Shown: positions 44,110 to 55,768 of the stretch, piece by piece
Position numbering within the stretch: position 1 is the stretch's first letter
How the letters are laid out: each line of letters begins with the position of its first letter
Assembly (NCBI GenBank): GCA_003194525.1
Contig: NBIV01000063.1
Span: 186,001 to 250,000, forward strand
Direction of reading: 5' to 3'
DNA: 64,000 bases
Origin: Gracilariopsis chorda
Lineage: Eukaryota > Rhodophyta > Florideophyceae > Gracilariales > Gracilariaceae
Position numbers and translations under genes: made by a program
Notes under the pieces: model-generated
Told to the model about the DNA's origin: nothing
Database searches by the model: none
The model's input: the letters and a program-made list of their open reading frames with translations, nothing else

Positions 44110-47100
44110 TTGTGCCAAATGGTAAGGGAATTGGTGGACCCCCCATTTTCAGCGGAGCCATCCACCACGTTCGAGAAATCAGTATATCTGCTCCGATGCA
44201 ATAACTGTAAAGTGTTTGTTTTCTTAGGATGCTCGCCTCTCGCACCACCCACCGCACGTGCCATCTTGGACACAGGCACTGGTCCAAAACTGGTACATGG
44301 TAACAGGATCCCCAGGTTGGCCCGGAATTCTTGAGAACGGATAAACTGCCAACGGTGCGCGATGCCTCGCGGTGAACGTTAAACATCCTCGGGGATCTGC
44401 ATTTATATCTCCGTGTCCGATCCCTAAAGGTGAGAATGTGGTTACTGGTTTTGACAAACTTGGCCGCACGCTGCATACTGGGGAATTCTTTTATGGACCG
44501 GTGTGTGCGTATCATCTACTCACGCTTGCGGAAGGTGACATTTCATAATGCTGCCCTTGGAGGTATCTTTTCTGCATCTCCGGGACTTGAAGCAAATGCG
44601 CTTCAAGTGGGTAGACTTCCAAATGAAACGCAGTCCAACAAGCTCTGCGTGGTGAAAAATGTTCAGATATCCGCGAGGAGCCAAGCCGAAGTCTGGGTGC
44701 AATCATCCACCTCAGGTTTGTCCTTCTTACAGGGGATCCCTCACCTTACTACGAGGCAACACTCCATTATGGCGAATGGTGTCATGGAAATAGCGGCAAC
44801 CATCCCCTTCAGGATTGTCGTTGCCAACCTTAAGGAGTCTCCTTTAAAAATCCACAAGGGCACCGTAGTGGGGATAGCTCTGCCTGCTCCTACAGGACTC
44901 GCTCAGATCCCGCCAAAGAAGTACCTCGCCGTGCAGGACACTGCCACTGGAATGAAGACTGATTCATCACTCTCGCCTCTTAAGAAGAAATTAGTTGCCC
45001 CATGGCAGGAGAAGCTCCGAGTTGGCAAAGAATTCGTAAAGTATTGCCAAAAGATAATAAAAATTTTATCCGCCTTTTAAGGTATGTGGTCCGGCTGTTT
45101 GGGCCAAGTGAACTTGACCAAGCACCGGATCTATTTAACAACTGAGGCGATACCGGTACATCAACTCCCAAGGAGAGCTGGACCCCATGTACGCAATTTT
45201 GAGCGTGAGAATATCCAGCGCATGTTGTAAAAGGGCGTGATTCAGCCTTCCACCTCAGAATGGGCCTCTCCAGTGGTGTTCGCCAAGAAGAAAGATGGAA
45301 GCCTGATGTGTTGTATCGATTACTGGCACCTTATTGAGGTAAATGTGCGGGGGTCCTACCCGATACCCCACCTGGATGAATGTGTCGACTCTTTAGGCAA
45401 TGCGTCGGTATTATCTACTCTGGATACCAATACTGGATACTAACAAATCGAAATGAACGAAGCCGATAATGACACGACAGCGTTCAACACCCACTGTGAC
45501 ATATTGAGATTCCTAAGGATGCCTTTCGGATTGAAACCCCCCCCCCCCCATATTCCAGCGGGCAGTGGACATAACCCTGTCAAAGGTGAAATGGCAATAC
45601 GCCCTGGTATACATTGAAGACGTCATTATCTACTCGTGCACCGTGGAGGAGCACTTCGCGCATGTGAGATACGTCCCCCAACTCTTAAAGAATGCTGGCC
45701 TAACTCTGAAGTTCTTTCCTAGGTTTGTGCAACTTCTTCCGCAGGTTTGTCCCTGACTTATCCCGAATAGCGGCCCTATTGAACTGCCTTTTGGAGAAAG
45801 ATAAACCTACGCAGATTGGCACCTTAACGGAAGAGAAGTATGAAGATTTCGACGTCCTGAAGAGGAAGCTGATTGAACCTCCGATATTGGTTCTGCCGAA
45901 ACGGCACGGGCACATGGTTGTGGATACGGATGCCTGTAAGTACCAGGTGGGATGTGCTCTCCTACAGGAACAACCGGAAGGTGGACTGCAGCCCAAGGTT
46001 ACTGGAGTCAGAGCCTCTTCCCTGCAGAGTGGAATTACTCCACTTCCGAGCGGGAATGTATCGCTATCGTGTTGGCAGTACTACTACTGATCCCCTACTT
46101 GGAGTGTACGCGCTTCACATTTAGAACTGACCATGCTCCACCGAAGTGGATATTGTCCTTGAAGGGCGCGTCCGGACGCCTAGAACGTTGGAGGTTGCGC
46201 CTGCTGGAGTACTGTTTTAATATCGTCCACCTCCCAGAAGTGAAATACCGGGCAGCGGACGCTATTTCCCGTATATCCACCTATGGAGAAGATACAAACC
46301 CCTTGGGGGACACCGTTACGTGCCTCACTCTATGTGGCATAGATGAAGGAAGCGAAACTGCAGTAGATTCCGTTGAATGTAGTAACCCAATGAAGTGCAA
46401 TTTCCTCAGGGAAGGATTCTTGGTACTTCTTTAATTTTCCGAATGTTTCGGTAATGTGGTCACTGTATGAAATACGACCACTAAATAGTGGACTTGACAC
46501 GTGGGACACGGAAGAGTCACTTGGCGGTTGGCCACAGTAGTGAGCATGAACCACCAAAGTGGAGTAATTCAGTTAATACAATTTATTATTTTTTACCCAT
46601 TTCTGGGATGGTTAGTACTTAATGCTCCTGTGAGTTGCCGTCGCACCAGTAAAAACTTCCCCAAGAAGGGAACACAACCTGGGGAATCGGCTCTAGACCG
46701 GACCGCCCTCGTGGGGTTTCTACTCCTCTTTGGAGGGAAGCACCGTAGCATACGAAACGTCTAACCCCCTTGCCCATCTAAAGGACCCCAGTATTTAGGT
46801 TGTTATTCTCACTCTCTTTGTTTTCGCCTTGTATAAGGTTCATTTACCGGCAATGCCATTAGTGTTTGTCACGACACTCGTGACTCAGCTCCCGCTTTTC
46901 TTTCCCTTTACAGGGTGGCTTTCCCGCTACCCACGGCTCGTGTTCGCACGTGCCACAAACTTGGAAACGTCACCTCTCTAGAGGACGACCACACCCACTC
47001 ACCTCTCCTGCAGATACCTGGTTCTTGTCTCAACCTCTATGCGCAAGTCGTGACGGGTGGCCTTGGCCTTACAACCAGACATAATCGTGCCACTCCTAGG

Positions 47101-48803
47101 AGGGCTCTACCCAACTGGGCTCATCTTCAACGTGGAAAGATCCCAAACATCTTTCGGTGCACTCCCGTCTCTGGGCATTGCACTACAACCTAATGGAAAC
47201 TATGCCGGCATTCCTGGGGTGATGGCCCTTGTTGAGGAGGAGAAGGAAGTACTCCCCATAAACATGGAGGAATTCCTGAAGGAGCGGGGTACGGAAACTT
47301 TCTCTAAGAAGGGCCTCGCCACTGTTGGACACAGCACATCCCTCTTCGAATAAGACCAGGATGGCGTGTTGGTGCCCCGTGCACCCCTTGGCAGCGCACT
47401 CCAAAAGCTGGTTTCGGCCAGACTGTGGGGTAGAATTCTGTATCTTTCGCATTATCCGCGCCTCGCAGGACACACAGGCGGCTCTCGTATGTATTTAACT
47501 ATGAGAAGAGAGTTCTGTTGGGCACGCACGGCCAACGAGGATTTCCAAACAGTGGCGGACTGCCGTTCATGCGCCACCACTAGGGTACCATAAGGAAGCA
47601 TAGCACTCCCATAAACTTGTTTCCTCCTTCATGTCCTTTAGAATTTGTGGCCATGGATATATTCGGCCCTCTACCGAAGTCAGAGGGAGGATACCGTTAT
47701 TTACTGGTTATCGACGACCAGTTTTCGAAGCTCACCCGCGCCATTCCTTTGAGAAGCCCCACGGCTGGAGGTATGGCCGACGACTTTCTGGAGAATAGGG
47801 TTTACCGTATGGGATACCCCTGTACCTCCTCACGTATAATGGTCCCCAATTCGCGGCGAAACTAATCAACACCATCTCAGTAATGCTGGGTATTAAAATG
47901 CTGTTTACCACTGCCTGTCATCCCAAGAAGAATAGTGAAGCGGAGAGGTTCAACAAGACCATCGCCTCGAGGTTAAGACATTATATTGCAAACCAACAGA
48001 AGGATTGGGACGCATACGTGGGCCCGCTCACGTATGCCTATAACCTTCAGGGGCACCGCTCCACAGAGAATTCAACGTTCAATATAGGGCTGTCAAGCAT
48101 CCCGCCAAGTGCCGTGATTGCCATGCGCGCCACGCCACACGCTTCGGGCGGTCCTCAGGGGCCGGCGGCAGCCAATCAAAAACGGCCATAGTCAGGCGGT
48201 ATGAGACCGCACTTGCGCTTGCGAGGGCTAGGCTGACGCTCTCAAAGGAGATACAAACAGTATTTCGACCTGAAGGTGAAGCAAGGCCCACAACTGAAGG
48301 AAAGGGATGAGATCTTCCTCGAAAAACCCCAGGGGACGTCAGAAGAACCACCAGAAGTCACCTGCAAATTGGCGCCAAACATCTTAGTGCTCTACAAGGT
48401 CCTCGCCACCTATAAGGATAAGATCGCTATCGAGGTAGGCGGGCTCCGCCACATCGTCTCACGAGACCGGGTGACAAAAGTCTTAGAGCCTATCCCACGG
48501 GCGCGACCTCAGCAGCCACCCACCGCTCATCCTCCTCCGCAGGGAACGCCAGCGACAAGACCGGGCATGCATCGTTCACCCAAGGGAACATCAGTGGAGT
48601 TGCATAGCTCGTCCATGAATGAAGATGCCCCTCCTTTAGGCAACCCTCCTCGGGATACCCTGGACGTACTCTCGACACCCCAGGGTGGGACCTTATATGC
48701 GGTGGAGCACATCGTGTCGCACCGCCAAACCAGTTCAGGATTCAAGTACTGCGTCAGATGGTACGGCTACACCTCAGCTGGTGATACGGAAGAGCCTCCG
48801 TAA
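44110..48803 (+). pseudogene. Element B pol: protease, RT, RNase H, integrase, chromodomain
   Basis: Protease ARAILDTGTGPKLV near 44265. RT blocks [14 protein letters not shown] (45265), [10 protein letters not shown] then a stop, MPFGLKPP (45520) interrupted by a C10 run, and YIEDVI (45613), where YxDD is expected, so the first catalytic Asp of the pair is Glu. RNase H: VVDTDACKYQVGCALL (45920) and YRAADAISRI (46246). Integrase: FVAMDIFGPLPKS (47647) and EAERFNKTIASRLRHY (47939). Chromodomain: VEHIVSHRQTSSGFKYCVRWYG (48700), which in chromoviruses guides integration toward marked chromatin. The segment 46435-46914 between RNase H and integrase has no pol similarity and may be a further small insertion. 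Multiple stops make this copy inactive. Confidence 0.8.
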
Positions 48804-48992
48804 CACATCCCGGAGAACTTCCTCAGGCGATACCAAGCCAACCTGAAGCGAAACCGCAACCCCTCCTAGGCGTTTTTGTTTAAGAAAGGGGGAGGGAATA
48901 ACAATGGTCTATCTCCGCTTTCCTCACCTACAGGAGACAAACATTTTACTACCCTACAGGTTTCTTTTCGTTTCTTTTCGCGCCTATAGGGA

Positions 48993-49790
48993 CTAATGGA
49001 CGCACTTTAACACTAAACTTAGATGGAACTGCTGTACCACCAAAGGGATAACTTTATTGAAGTTACTAACTGGATCCGTACATGTTATGTCACCCACCCA
49101 AAGGTTCCCGCCCAGGCGCACCGCAAACTCCGCATCTACGCGTGCCTTCGCCACCGTGGCCTGGCTATCAAAGAACTCCTTCAGGCTGTCGCGCGTTGCC
49201 TTCAGGGAATCTCTATCCGTACAAGCATTTCGGAGCTCCAGCACCCAACCACGAGCTTCACGCATAGCCTCAACGGGAGAAGCTGGTGCACTGATGCCCA
49301 CAACCAGGCAGGCTTGCACCAATTCCTGAAAGGCGACTGCCATCGCACCTTCTGGTGACTCGGCTGCAGTAGCAACCAAAGAAGGAGCTGAAGATACCAC
49401 CATTGAATCAGATGCACTAGCATAAATAGGAGAAGCAGGTCCAGCCACCGCAGGCCATGAAGACGGAGGAGCCGGAGAAACGACCACAGGCGCCAACACT
49501 GGGGGTGAGGAAGAAGCCAGCAGTAGCACACTTCTCAATGCGAGATTCACCGCAGGAGACGAGAGACCCGAAGGCGTTGGACCGACTGGAGCAGGAGAGA
49601 TCGCATCCTCCTCCATAGGCGGAACATCCATCCCCACTGCAGGGACCGCAGGAACCGACGCCAGAGTGATAGTGACAGGAGCAGCAGCAGCAACCGCAGG
49701 CGTAGCAGAATTATCACGACTAACTGCATGAGCTACGGCTAATTCTCCAATGAGCCAAATAAGTAGCGTGCAAATCACCACAATCTCCAC
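48993..49790 (-). CDS. Antisense ORF in the 3' region of element B
   Basis: A 265-codon open frame opposite to pol, between the chromodomain and the right LTR. It begins with a hydrophobic stretch (IVVICTLLIWLIGELAVAHA) like a signal peptide or membrane anchor, then a Pro/Ala/Val/Ser-rich linker, and an Arg/Asp/Lys-rich C-terminal third. No ATG exists between the upstream TGA and the hydrophobic stretch (the frame opens at GTG 49790). The start may be mutated or supplied by splicing. A TATA-like CTATAAATC lies about 25-35 bp upstream. No family recognised. Confidence 0.4.
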   Translation of the reverse strand: MEIVVICTLLIWLIGELAVAHAVSRDNSATPAVAAAAPVTITLASVPAVPAVGMDVPPMEEDAISPAPVGPTPSGLSSPAVNLALRSVLLLASSSPPVLAPVVVSPAPPSSWPAVAGPASPIYASASDSMVVSSAPSLVATAAESPEGAMAVAFQELVQACLVVGISAPASPVEAMREARGWVLELRNACTDRDSLKATRDSLKEFFDSQATVAKARVDAEFAVRLGGNLWVGDITCTDPVSNFNKVIPLVVQQFHLSLVLKCVH

Positions 49791-50157
49791 CTTAGGACCA
49801 TAATGTGGAACCGATTTATAGTTGCGCGTTCAGGCGTTCCTCCAAGATAAGAAAGTCGCCCGCACGAAGAATTGTAGAAATGGAGCTGAAATGCACCCCA
49901 TCACCAGAAGAAGCTACACCTGAGTTATGAGTGGGCGCAGATGGATATGCGTGAGGTTAGGGCCGATTCTTTGTCTTGATGGTTCTGAACGGACGCTGCA
50001 CGGAAGGAATGCGTATTCGAGGGCAGCACCTGCGATGGAGGTAACGAGACTCACTGCTACAAGGCGTGCCCCGAGCGGACTCGCAGAATCACTGGAGGAC
50101 GCGAGCACCTAGGCGTGATGCACCTCCAGGACGTGGTGCAATCCAAGAAAGGGGGTA

Positions 50158-50735
50158 TGTAGTACAGTGGTTACTATATATGCTCCTAAGGAAGGGCTGT
50201 TACGGAAGATTCCTAACGGAGTAGTTGTATTTTCCAACTGCTGCTTCTGACTGGAGCTACGTAGCACGCCACTCAATAGGAATCGTTCCAGTGGACTATA
50301 ATTCAACTAGGTAGAATGACGTAACTTAGATTTTTATAAGGTACAGTATATATTTTGCATCGAGGTCATCTAGCAGCACTGTATATAGTGCACCGCTGGA
50401 GGTCCATCTCCGGGGAACTAAACCAAGCACCGTGGAGGCTTGTTCTAGTTTCTCTGGTTCAAAATCGTGATATTCACCCTCAGATACACTATTAAGTCAT
50501 CCTCTAGGTGTGGTTTCTAAGCCACCGATACCCAGAGTGTCCCATAGCACAGCCTGTAGGATGATCATCCGCCCAGTGAACCTTATTTTCGCTCGGTGCT
50601 TGCAGACCTCCTTTCAAGATTCCCCCAGTCGCCGCTCCCATATTAAGGAGAACAAAACCTATTGGAACCCATCTGTTAGGCCCAATCTAAAAGTACTACT
50701 TTACGGACGTTGTGCTCATCACTGGCCGTACCAAA
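50158..50735 (+). repeat. Element B right LTR
   Basis: 578 bp, about 40 bp longer than its partner through small indels. The polypurine tract lies immediately upstream and AGGAT immediately downstream. Confidence 0.75.
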
Positions 50736-50740
50736 AGGAT

Positions 50741-53701
50741 GCTAAAGCAGAACTATTGAACGCTGATGATGTACGGCTACGTTCCATGCTGGGTGAGTGT
50801 GAGGTTTTTTCTTAGGTCGTGTTGCCTCCTGGTCTACCCCCTTCACGCAATGTCGATCATGCTATAGAAGCGGTGCCTGACTCAAAGCCCCCACATCGTG
50901 CCCCTCATCAGCTTTTCCTTACGGAACTGGTAGCTCTCGCAAATATGTTGAGAAACTTTTGCAGTGAGGTAAGATTCGCCATAGCCACTGTCTTTATGGA
51001 GCACCGCTATTTTTCTTGAAAGAGCCAGGTCGTGATTTGCGTGGTGTTGTGGATTACCGAGCCCTTAAACGCACAACAAAGCGAAACAACGCTCCGCTGC
51101 CTCGTTGTAATGATCAATGTGTGTTCGATCGTCTTGGCCAAGCTCGTTTCTTCTCAAAGCTGGATCTGAAAACCGGGTTTGACCAGATCTGCCTCCGCCC
51201 CTTTCATATTGAAAAGACCGCCTTTAACACCAAGTATGGTGAGTTTGAATATATGGAGATGGTCTTAGGCCTTTGTAGTCTTCCTTCGTCATTTCAATCG
51301 CTTATAAACGGCGTTTGACATGACTACATCGACAAGTTTCTCGTGGGGTACATCGATGAATCCTTCATATACAGACAAACACGGAAGGAGCATCTGCAGC
51401 ACATTAACTTTGTTCTGGAACGCTTAGGCCAACATCAGTTATTTGTTTTGCCGTTCCTTTATGACTCCCAAGACGGAATTACCTGGACTAAGAGTTAGTC
51501 ATGAGGGTCTTGCTGTCCAGACACGGTGAAGGTTATCAAGAACAGGCCCCGACCTCTTAATATCACTGAGCTCCGAAGCTTTCTGGATCTCGTCCAGTTC
51601 TTTCGTCGCTTTATTCCCCAGTTCTCTCTGCGTGCCGCTCCACTCACCAGCTTTACTCGGAAGGGCTACAGTATCAGAGATTAGAATTCTAAGTGCGAAC
51701 AAATTTTCATAGGGCTAAGGGAGGCGCTTATAGCTCATCCAGTTCTCGTTCTTCCTGATTGGGTAAAGCCTTTTCGCCTCCCCATCGATGCCTCGCAGCT
51801 GGCAATTGGTGCTACCTACCTTGACTCAGTTCGACGGTGATTGTCATGAACGTTTAATTGCGTACACATCTCGCAAGCTTACATCCTCGGAACAGAACTA
51901 CGCGGCGAATGTACGTGAGCTTTTAGCGCTCGTCCTTTGGTTGCAGAGATTTCGTTGCTACCTTGAGGGATCCACGTTTGACGCTTATGCAGACAATCAA
52001 GTGGGGGAAACGTTTATGACAAAGAAGACATTAAGTCGTCGTGAAGCACGCTAGCTGGATGTTTTGGCTACTTTCAACATCCCAAATGTCAACTTGGTTC
52101 ACGGAAAATTGCATGTTCTTGGAGATTCTTTATTCCGTATTCCCAATCGTTCAATAGTAAAATTAAACTCAGTGTGTGACTCTCTTTTCAGAGCTTGAAG
52201 GAATGTTTTCTCAATATGAAAAAGATCAATTCTTTGGGTCGATCGTCGCAGCGCTCGATGGTAAGTGGCCCGCGGACCCCGAACATCGCAAGCGGCTTGA
52301 GCTTCTGTTGCAGTCTTTTGCGAAGGACGACTGGCGCCTCCTGTAAAAAGGGAAGTTTTGTGTCCCGTCGCATTGTCGTCTTCGAGTTTTAGAAATGGCC
52401 CATGACTCAAAGGTCGGAGGTCATTTTGCATTCTCAAAGACCCTGGAACGGTTTACAGAATTTCACTGGAAGCATAAGGCCAAAGAAGTGAAGCGATATT
52501 GTGAGGTTTCTGTTGCTATAGTATTTGTCAGCAACAGAAAGATTTTCAAGGACCAACTTTGAATGACCCCACTCCTCTTCCAGATCCGACGCGTCGGTAG
52601 GGTATGGTTGCTACGCACTTTATTGTCAAACTTCCGAGAACGAGCCGTAGATTTGATGCTATCGCTACGTGGGTTGACCTTCTGCCTAGAGGGGTTCGCT
52701 TTATTGCATGGAAGGAGACGCGTAAGGCACCAGACGTCGCGAAAGCATTCTTTACAAACATATTTCCGTACCATGGCTTGCCGGACTATCTTCTCCGATC
52801 ATGATCTTCGTTTTATTTTTTCCTTTTGGCAATCGTTAATGGATTTATGTGGAGTGAAGACCCGTATGTCTTCTGCCCGCCAACCTCAGACAGACGGAGC
52901 GTCTGAAGTCATGAATCGAATCGTCGAAAATTATGTACGCTGCTTTTGTTCATTCGAACAAACGGATTGGGATGTACTGATTCCATGCGCAGAGTTTGCG
53001 TACAACTCCGCTATATCCGAAGATATTGGATTGTCTCCGTTTGAAGTTGATATTTGTTGGAAACCGAAGGCCCCTTGGATGCCTTGTTCCAATCTACAAC
53101 CCCGCTTAAAGCTTTATCCGATTTTCGCGACCGTCTACAGGCTGTGGCAGATGATGCAATGTACGCACATCAGCTCGTGAAGGCACGTCAGACCGCGGAG
53201 ACCAGTGTTCATTTTAAGAAGCCTACATATCAAGTCGGGTATGAAGTCTGGGTGTCTCGAAAATTGTTTCGAGATTCGTATTCTAAGGCGCAGGAGTCTT
53301 CGAAGGTGTCAGCACGCAGATTTGGGCTGTTTCGGATCTTGGAGTTGGTAGGAAAGAATGCAGTACGGTTGGAGTTTCCGTCTAAAATACAAACATATCC
53401 AGTGGGTCATATTTCTCATGCGAAACCAAATCGTGTGCAACCTACGGATATTGCACAGCCTACCCGATGTACTCCTTCGCCAGTTTCCAGGTCATCTGCA
53501 AGAGAACTCTACAAGGTGGATCGCATTCTGTCGCATTGTAGGAGAGAGAGAGAGATTACCAGTGGCTCACACTATTGGAAAATTCTAACACGCACGTCGC
53601 GCAATGGCAGCCCACACGAGACTTTGTTGATGAAGATGGTACACTCACCAAAGCGCTTCGTGACTACATCGTGAACAATAATATTCTCACACATTTGCAT
53701 T
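50741..53701 (+). pseudogene. Element A pol: RT, RNase H, integrase, chromodomain
   Basis: Continues the protease frame from 41054. RT: LPPGLPPSRNVDHAIE (50821), GVVDYRALKRTT (51040), FSKLDLKTGFDQI (51151), an in-frame TGA at 51316 and VGYIDESFIYR (51346), where YxDD has become YIDE. RNase H: TSRKLTSSEQNYAANVREL near 51868. Integrase core: VSHFVVT-like ATHFIVKLPRTS (52607), FSDHDLRFI (52793) and SARQPQTDGASEVMNRIVE (52872). Chromodomain-like end: ELYKVDRILSH (53506), then in another frame TRDFVDEDGTLT, ending TGA 53701. Stops and frameshifts throughout. It has the same domain order as element B but a different sequence family. Confidence 0.75.
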
Positions 53702-53734
53702 GACGTGGTCGTCAATAGTCAGGGAGGACAATGG

Positions 53735-53961
53735 TGCAACAATAATTAATTGCAAGGAGCGCAATCGAACGCGCTCCTATTTGTAATTGAGCGTAGAAGC
53801 ATGCAGAATTATGTAATTGGTCTTATAACAAGAGTACTGTCGTCGGGAAGGGCGGTATTTAAGCGAACTAGAGAGAGAAGAACAGAGAGGAAGACCACCA
53901 TCGACCCGTCAGAGAATAAAGCTTCTATATCCCTTCCAATCGTTTCACATACCTTGTTGCA
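53735..53961 (+). repeat. Element A right LTR
   Basis: 227 bp beginning TGCAACAA and ending TTGTTGCA, a perfect 8-bp terminal inverted repeat. A purine-rich tract (AGGGAGGACAATGG) precedes it. Confidence 0.75.
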
Positions 53962-54983
53962 ATGATGTTGCCTTGTATGCTATGCCTCTGCGTTACGCTT
54001 CTCCGCAGACTCTTGGTATCGTATATGAGCACTCAAAAATGCGGTCTGAGCGAGGAATAACACGGTGTGAACATGCGGAAGTCTGCGTTGATGGCGCGAG
54101 CAATTTTTGAGAGCAATAAGCAAGTATATCGCAAATAAGTTAAGGGGTTGAATTGACGACAAATTGGTTTACAGATTACGAAGCCGTGCTTGCCTGATCA
54201 CCGCTAAATAGCCCATTAAGTAACAGAACCTGATTGAAAGGCAAAAATAGTTGATTGGAGCTAAACGTGGGCACGCAGATCACGAGCGCATTTGTGCGGA
54301 GGCGTTTTTCAAAAGTTACCTTCGTCTACGGTACAAATTCGAGCAGCTACTAACGGGCAAATCAATAGAAAGTTGCTACAAGACGTCGCTACTCTCTTGT
54401 CATGGAAAACCATAGCTTCTACAACAATACGTTGTTTTCAATGCCCTAGTAGCCAAAGATTATCCTTGGTTAAAAAGCCGACTTTGGGAGAAAAAAGTCC
54501 GCAGGAAGGAGCAGACCCAGTCACCGAACGAATGCTCACGGCTGTGGCTCGCTTAAGGATGAGAGGGGAAACATATCTTAACTGCCAAAACTATACAATG
54601 TGTTATCGGCAAAGAGCTGGGCAGGTCCTCGTGATTCTTCATCACAGTACATCCGTACCCAGCACTCCTGACCTTCACAGGCCAGGTCCGTCACAAACTT
54701 GACACTCCGAAATCTTCAAACCATAAATGCCCTCGGAGCAGCACACGTGAAAATGGTTAAGTCTGGGTCGGGTCTGCATGAGAAAGCGCAAGCGAATTGC
54801 TTTGTAAAGCAGTGGTAACAACACAAGCTGGGATCTAGTCTTTCGAATGAGAGAGTGTTTACTTAGTTTTTCTCTTCTATCAAAGTGCTATCCGTCTAGG
54901 TACATACGAAGCAGTACGTTGTGAGTGACACGTTGGCGTAAGCGGGCTCGCAAACCTCATCTGCGTTACATGAAACATCAGCA
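53962..54983. other. Spacer between element A and the sHSP gene
   Basis: The 136-codon plus frame at 54292-54702 starts at TTG, without ATG, and has no motif. It is not called as a gene. Terminator signals of the sHSP gene would lie near its right end, but none is distinctive. Confidence 0.4.
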
Positions 54984-55481
54984 TTAATGTTCAGTTATGG
55001 CGATCGTGCGAGCAGAAATCTTCTTTAGCGGGATGACCATGCTCAGTACTCCATGATTGTAGTCTGCCTTGATCGCGTCCTCGTCAACAGTACTGCCGAC
55101 CTCCACCTGCATCTTGTACACATGACTGGGTTTCGGAGATTGAGTTACGTCCGCATCGTTCTCTGCTGTGACTTGTGTACTCTGTTCCGGTTTCTGAGAG
55201 CCTGATTCAGCCTGAGATGGCCTGAAGCGACGCGCGATGATGGTGAGATTTCCGGTGTTGATCTTGACGTCTATGTGTTCCTTAGCTACACCAGGTAGCT
55301 CCACTTGCAGGTGAAAGTTGTCATTGTCCCGTTGGTATTCGTAGTTCGGGACTTGGTAGGTCGTTCCGTCGGCGTTTGGACGTACATTGATTCGATTGGC
55401 GAGTCGCAAGAGCGAGTCCATGTCTCTGTCGAAGGACGAGAGCGGGAAGAGAGGGTCGTAGACATTGCGTGAAAGAGCCAT
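54984..55481 (-). CDS. Small heat-shock protein (HSP20 family), 165 aa
   Basis: Complete single-exon frame. The ATG at 55481 is preferred over upstream alternatives because the product then starts MALSRNVYDPLFPL, a normal class I-like N-arm. It also leaves a 125-bp leader after the TATA box. The alpha-crystallin domain spans about residues 44-155: FHLQVELPGV, HIDVKINTGNLTI, then a Gln/Ser/Pro-rich insert (about 88-120) longer than usual, then YNHGVLSMVIPLKK with the conserved GVL. The family forms oligomeric ATP-independent chaperones that hold unfolding proteins; no targeting signal is visible, so cytosolic or nuclear is likely. A C-terminal IxI-type motif is weak (ARTIAITEH). The heat-shock-element-like sequence upstream fits heat or stress induction. 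Confidence 0.95.
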   Translation of the reverse strand: MALSRNVYDPLFPLSSFDRDMDSLLRLANRINVRPNADGTTYQVPNYEYQRDNDNFHLQVELPGVAKEHIDVKINTGNLTIIARRFRPSQAESGSQKPEQSTQVTAENDADVTQSPKPSHVYKMQVEVGSTVDEDAIKADYNHGVLSMVIPLKKISARTIAITEH

Positions 55482-55605
55482 TTGAGATCGAATGTAGAAG
55501 AGCGGGTGAAACGTTATGCACGGTTGATGCTGTGTGAAGCTGACGTTAGATTTTTGTCGTTGGGTGCAGAGAGGAAGGGCGAGAGAAGAGGCCGAGTGAG
55601 CATGG

Positions 55606-55615
55606 CCTTTTATAG
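55606..55615 (-). promoter_or_regulatory. TATA box of the HSP20 gene
   Basis: CTATAAAAGG on the minus strand, 125 bp from the ATG at 55481. Confidence 0.75.
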
Positions 55616-55747
55616 ACTTCACGGTTTGAGGTATGGTTGGGTGATATCTCAGTACCGATCATTCTTCATGTGATTTGGATGGAATTGGGGACATCTGGAA
55701 GTGTGTAGAAGTGTGCATGAGGAGTATAGCGATCGTGAAGGGAGCTC

Positions 55748-55768
55748 GAAGATGTTTCTCGAGAGTTC
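55748..55768 (-). promoter_or_regulatory. Heat-shock-element-like site
   Basis: GAA, TTC, GAG and TTC pentamer cores at near-regular spacing (plus-strand core TTCTCGAGAGTTC), about 135-150 bp upstream of the TATA box. One core deviates (GAG for GAA). Heat-shock factor sites are alternating nGAAn units, so this is a reasonable candidate. Confidence 0.45.

Larger units (their letters stand above)
41055..50735 (+). mobile_element. Element B: Ty3/gypsy chromovirus nested in element A
   Basis: Two related LTRs (41055-41592 and 50158-50735) start TGTAGTACAGTGG. They are flanked by the 5-bp duplication AGGAT (41050-41054 and 50736-50740). Just before the right LTR is a polypurine tract (AAGAAAGGGGG). 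The internal order protease, RT, RNase H, integrase, chromodomain is that of a chromovirus. The LTRs differ by many substitutions and indels, so the insertion is old. Confidence 0.85.
21810..53961 (+). mobile_element. Element A: Ty3/gypsy chromovirus interrupted by two insertions
   Basis: A plus-strand retrotransposon whose pieces are colinear: left LTR (to 21969), gag (22216-22595), zinc knuckle and protease (40219-41054), reverse transcriptase to chromodomain (50741-53701), and right LTR (53735-53961). Removing the DNA element at 22596-40218 and element B at 41055-50740 restores this order. At the second junction the protease frame continues directly into pol (EEDAVQQD then AKAELLNA). All coding pieces carry stops, and the RT active site is altered, so it is a fossil. 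Confidence 0.8.

Noticed and set aside
46435..46914. A solo LTR inserted between RNase H and integrase of element B
   Set aside because: It shows loose similarity to 480-1400, but no defined ends, no duplication and no convincing alignment by eye.
54292..54702. A 136-codon plus-strand ORF
   Set aside because: Starts at TTG with no ATG, no motif, no promoter-like sequence.
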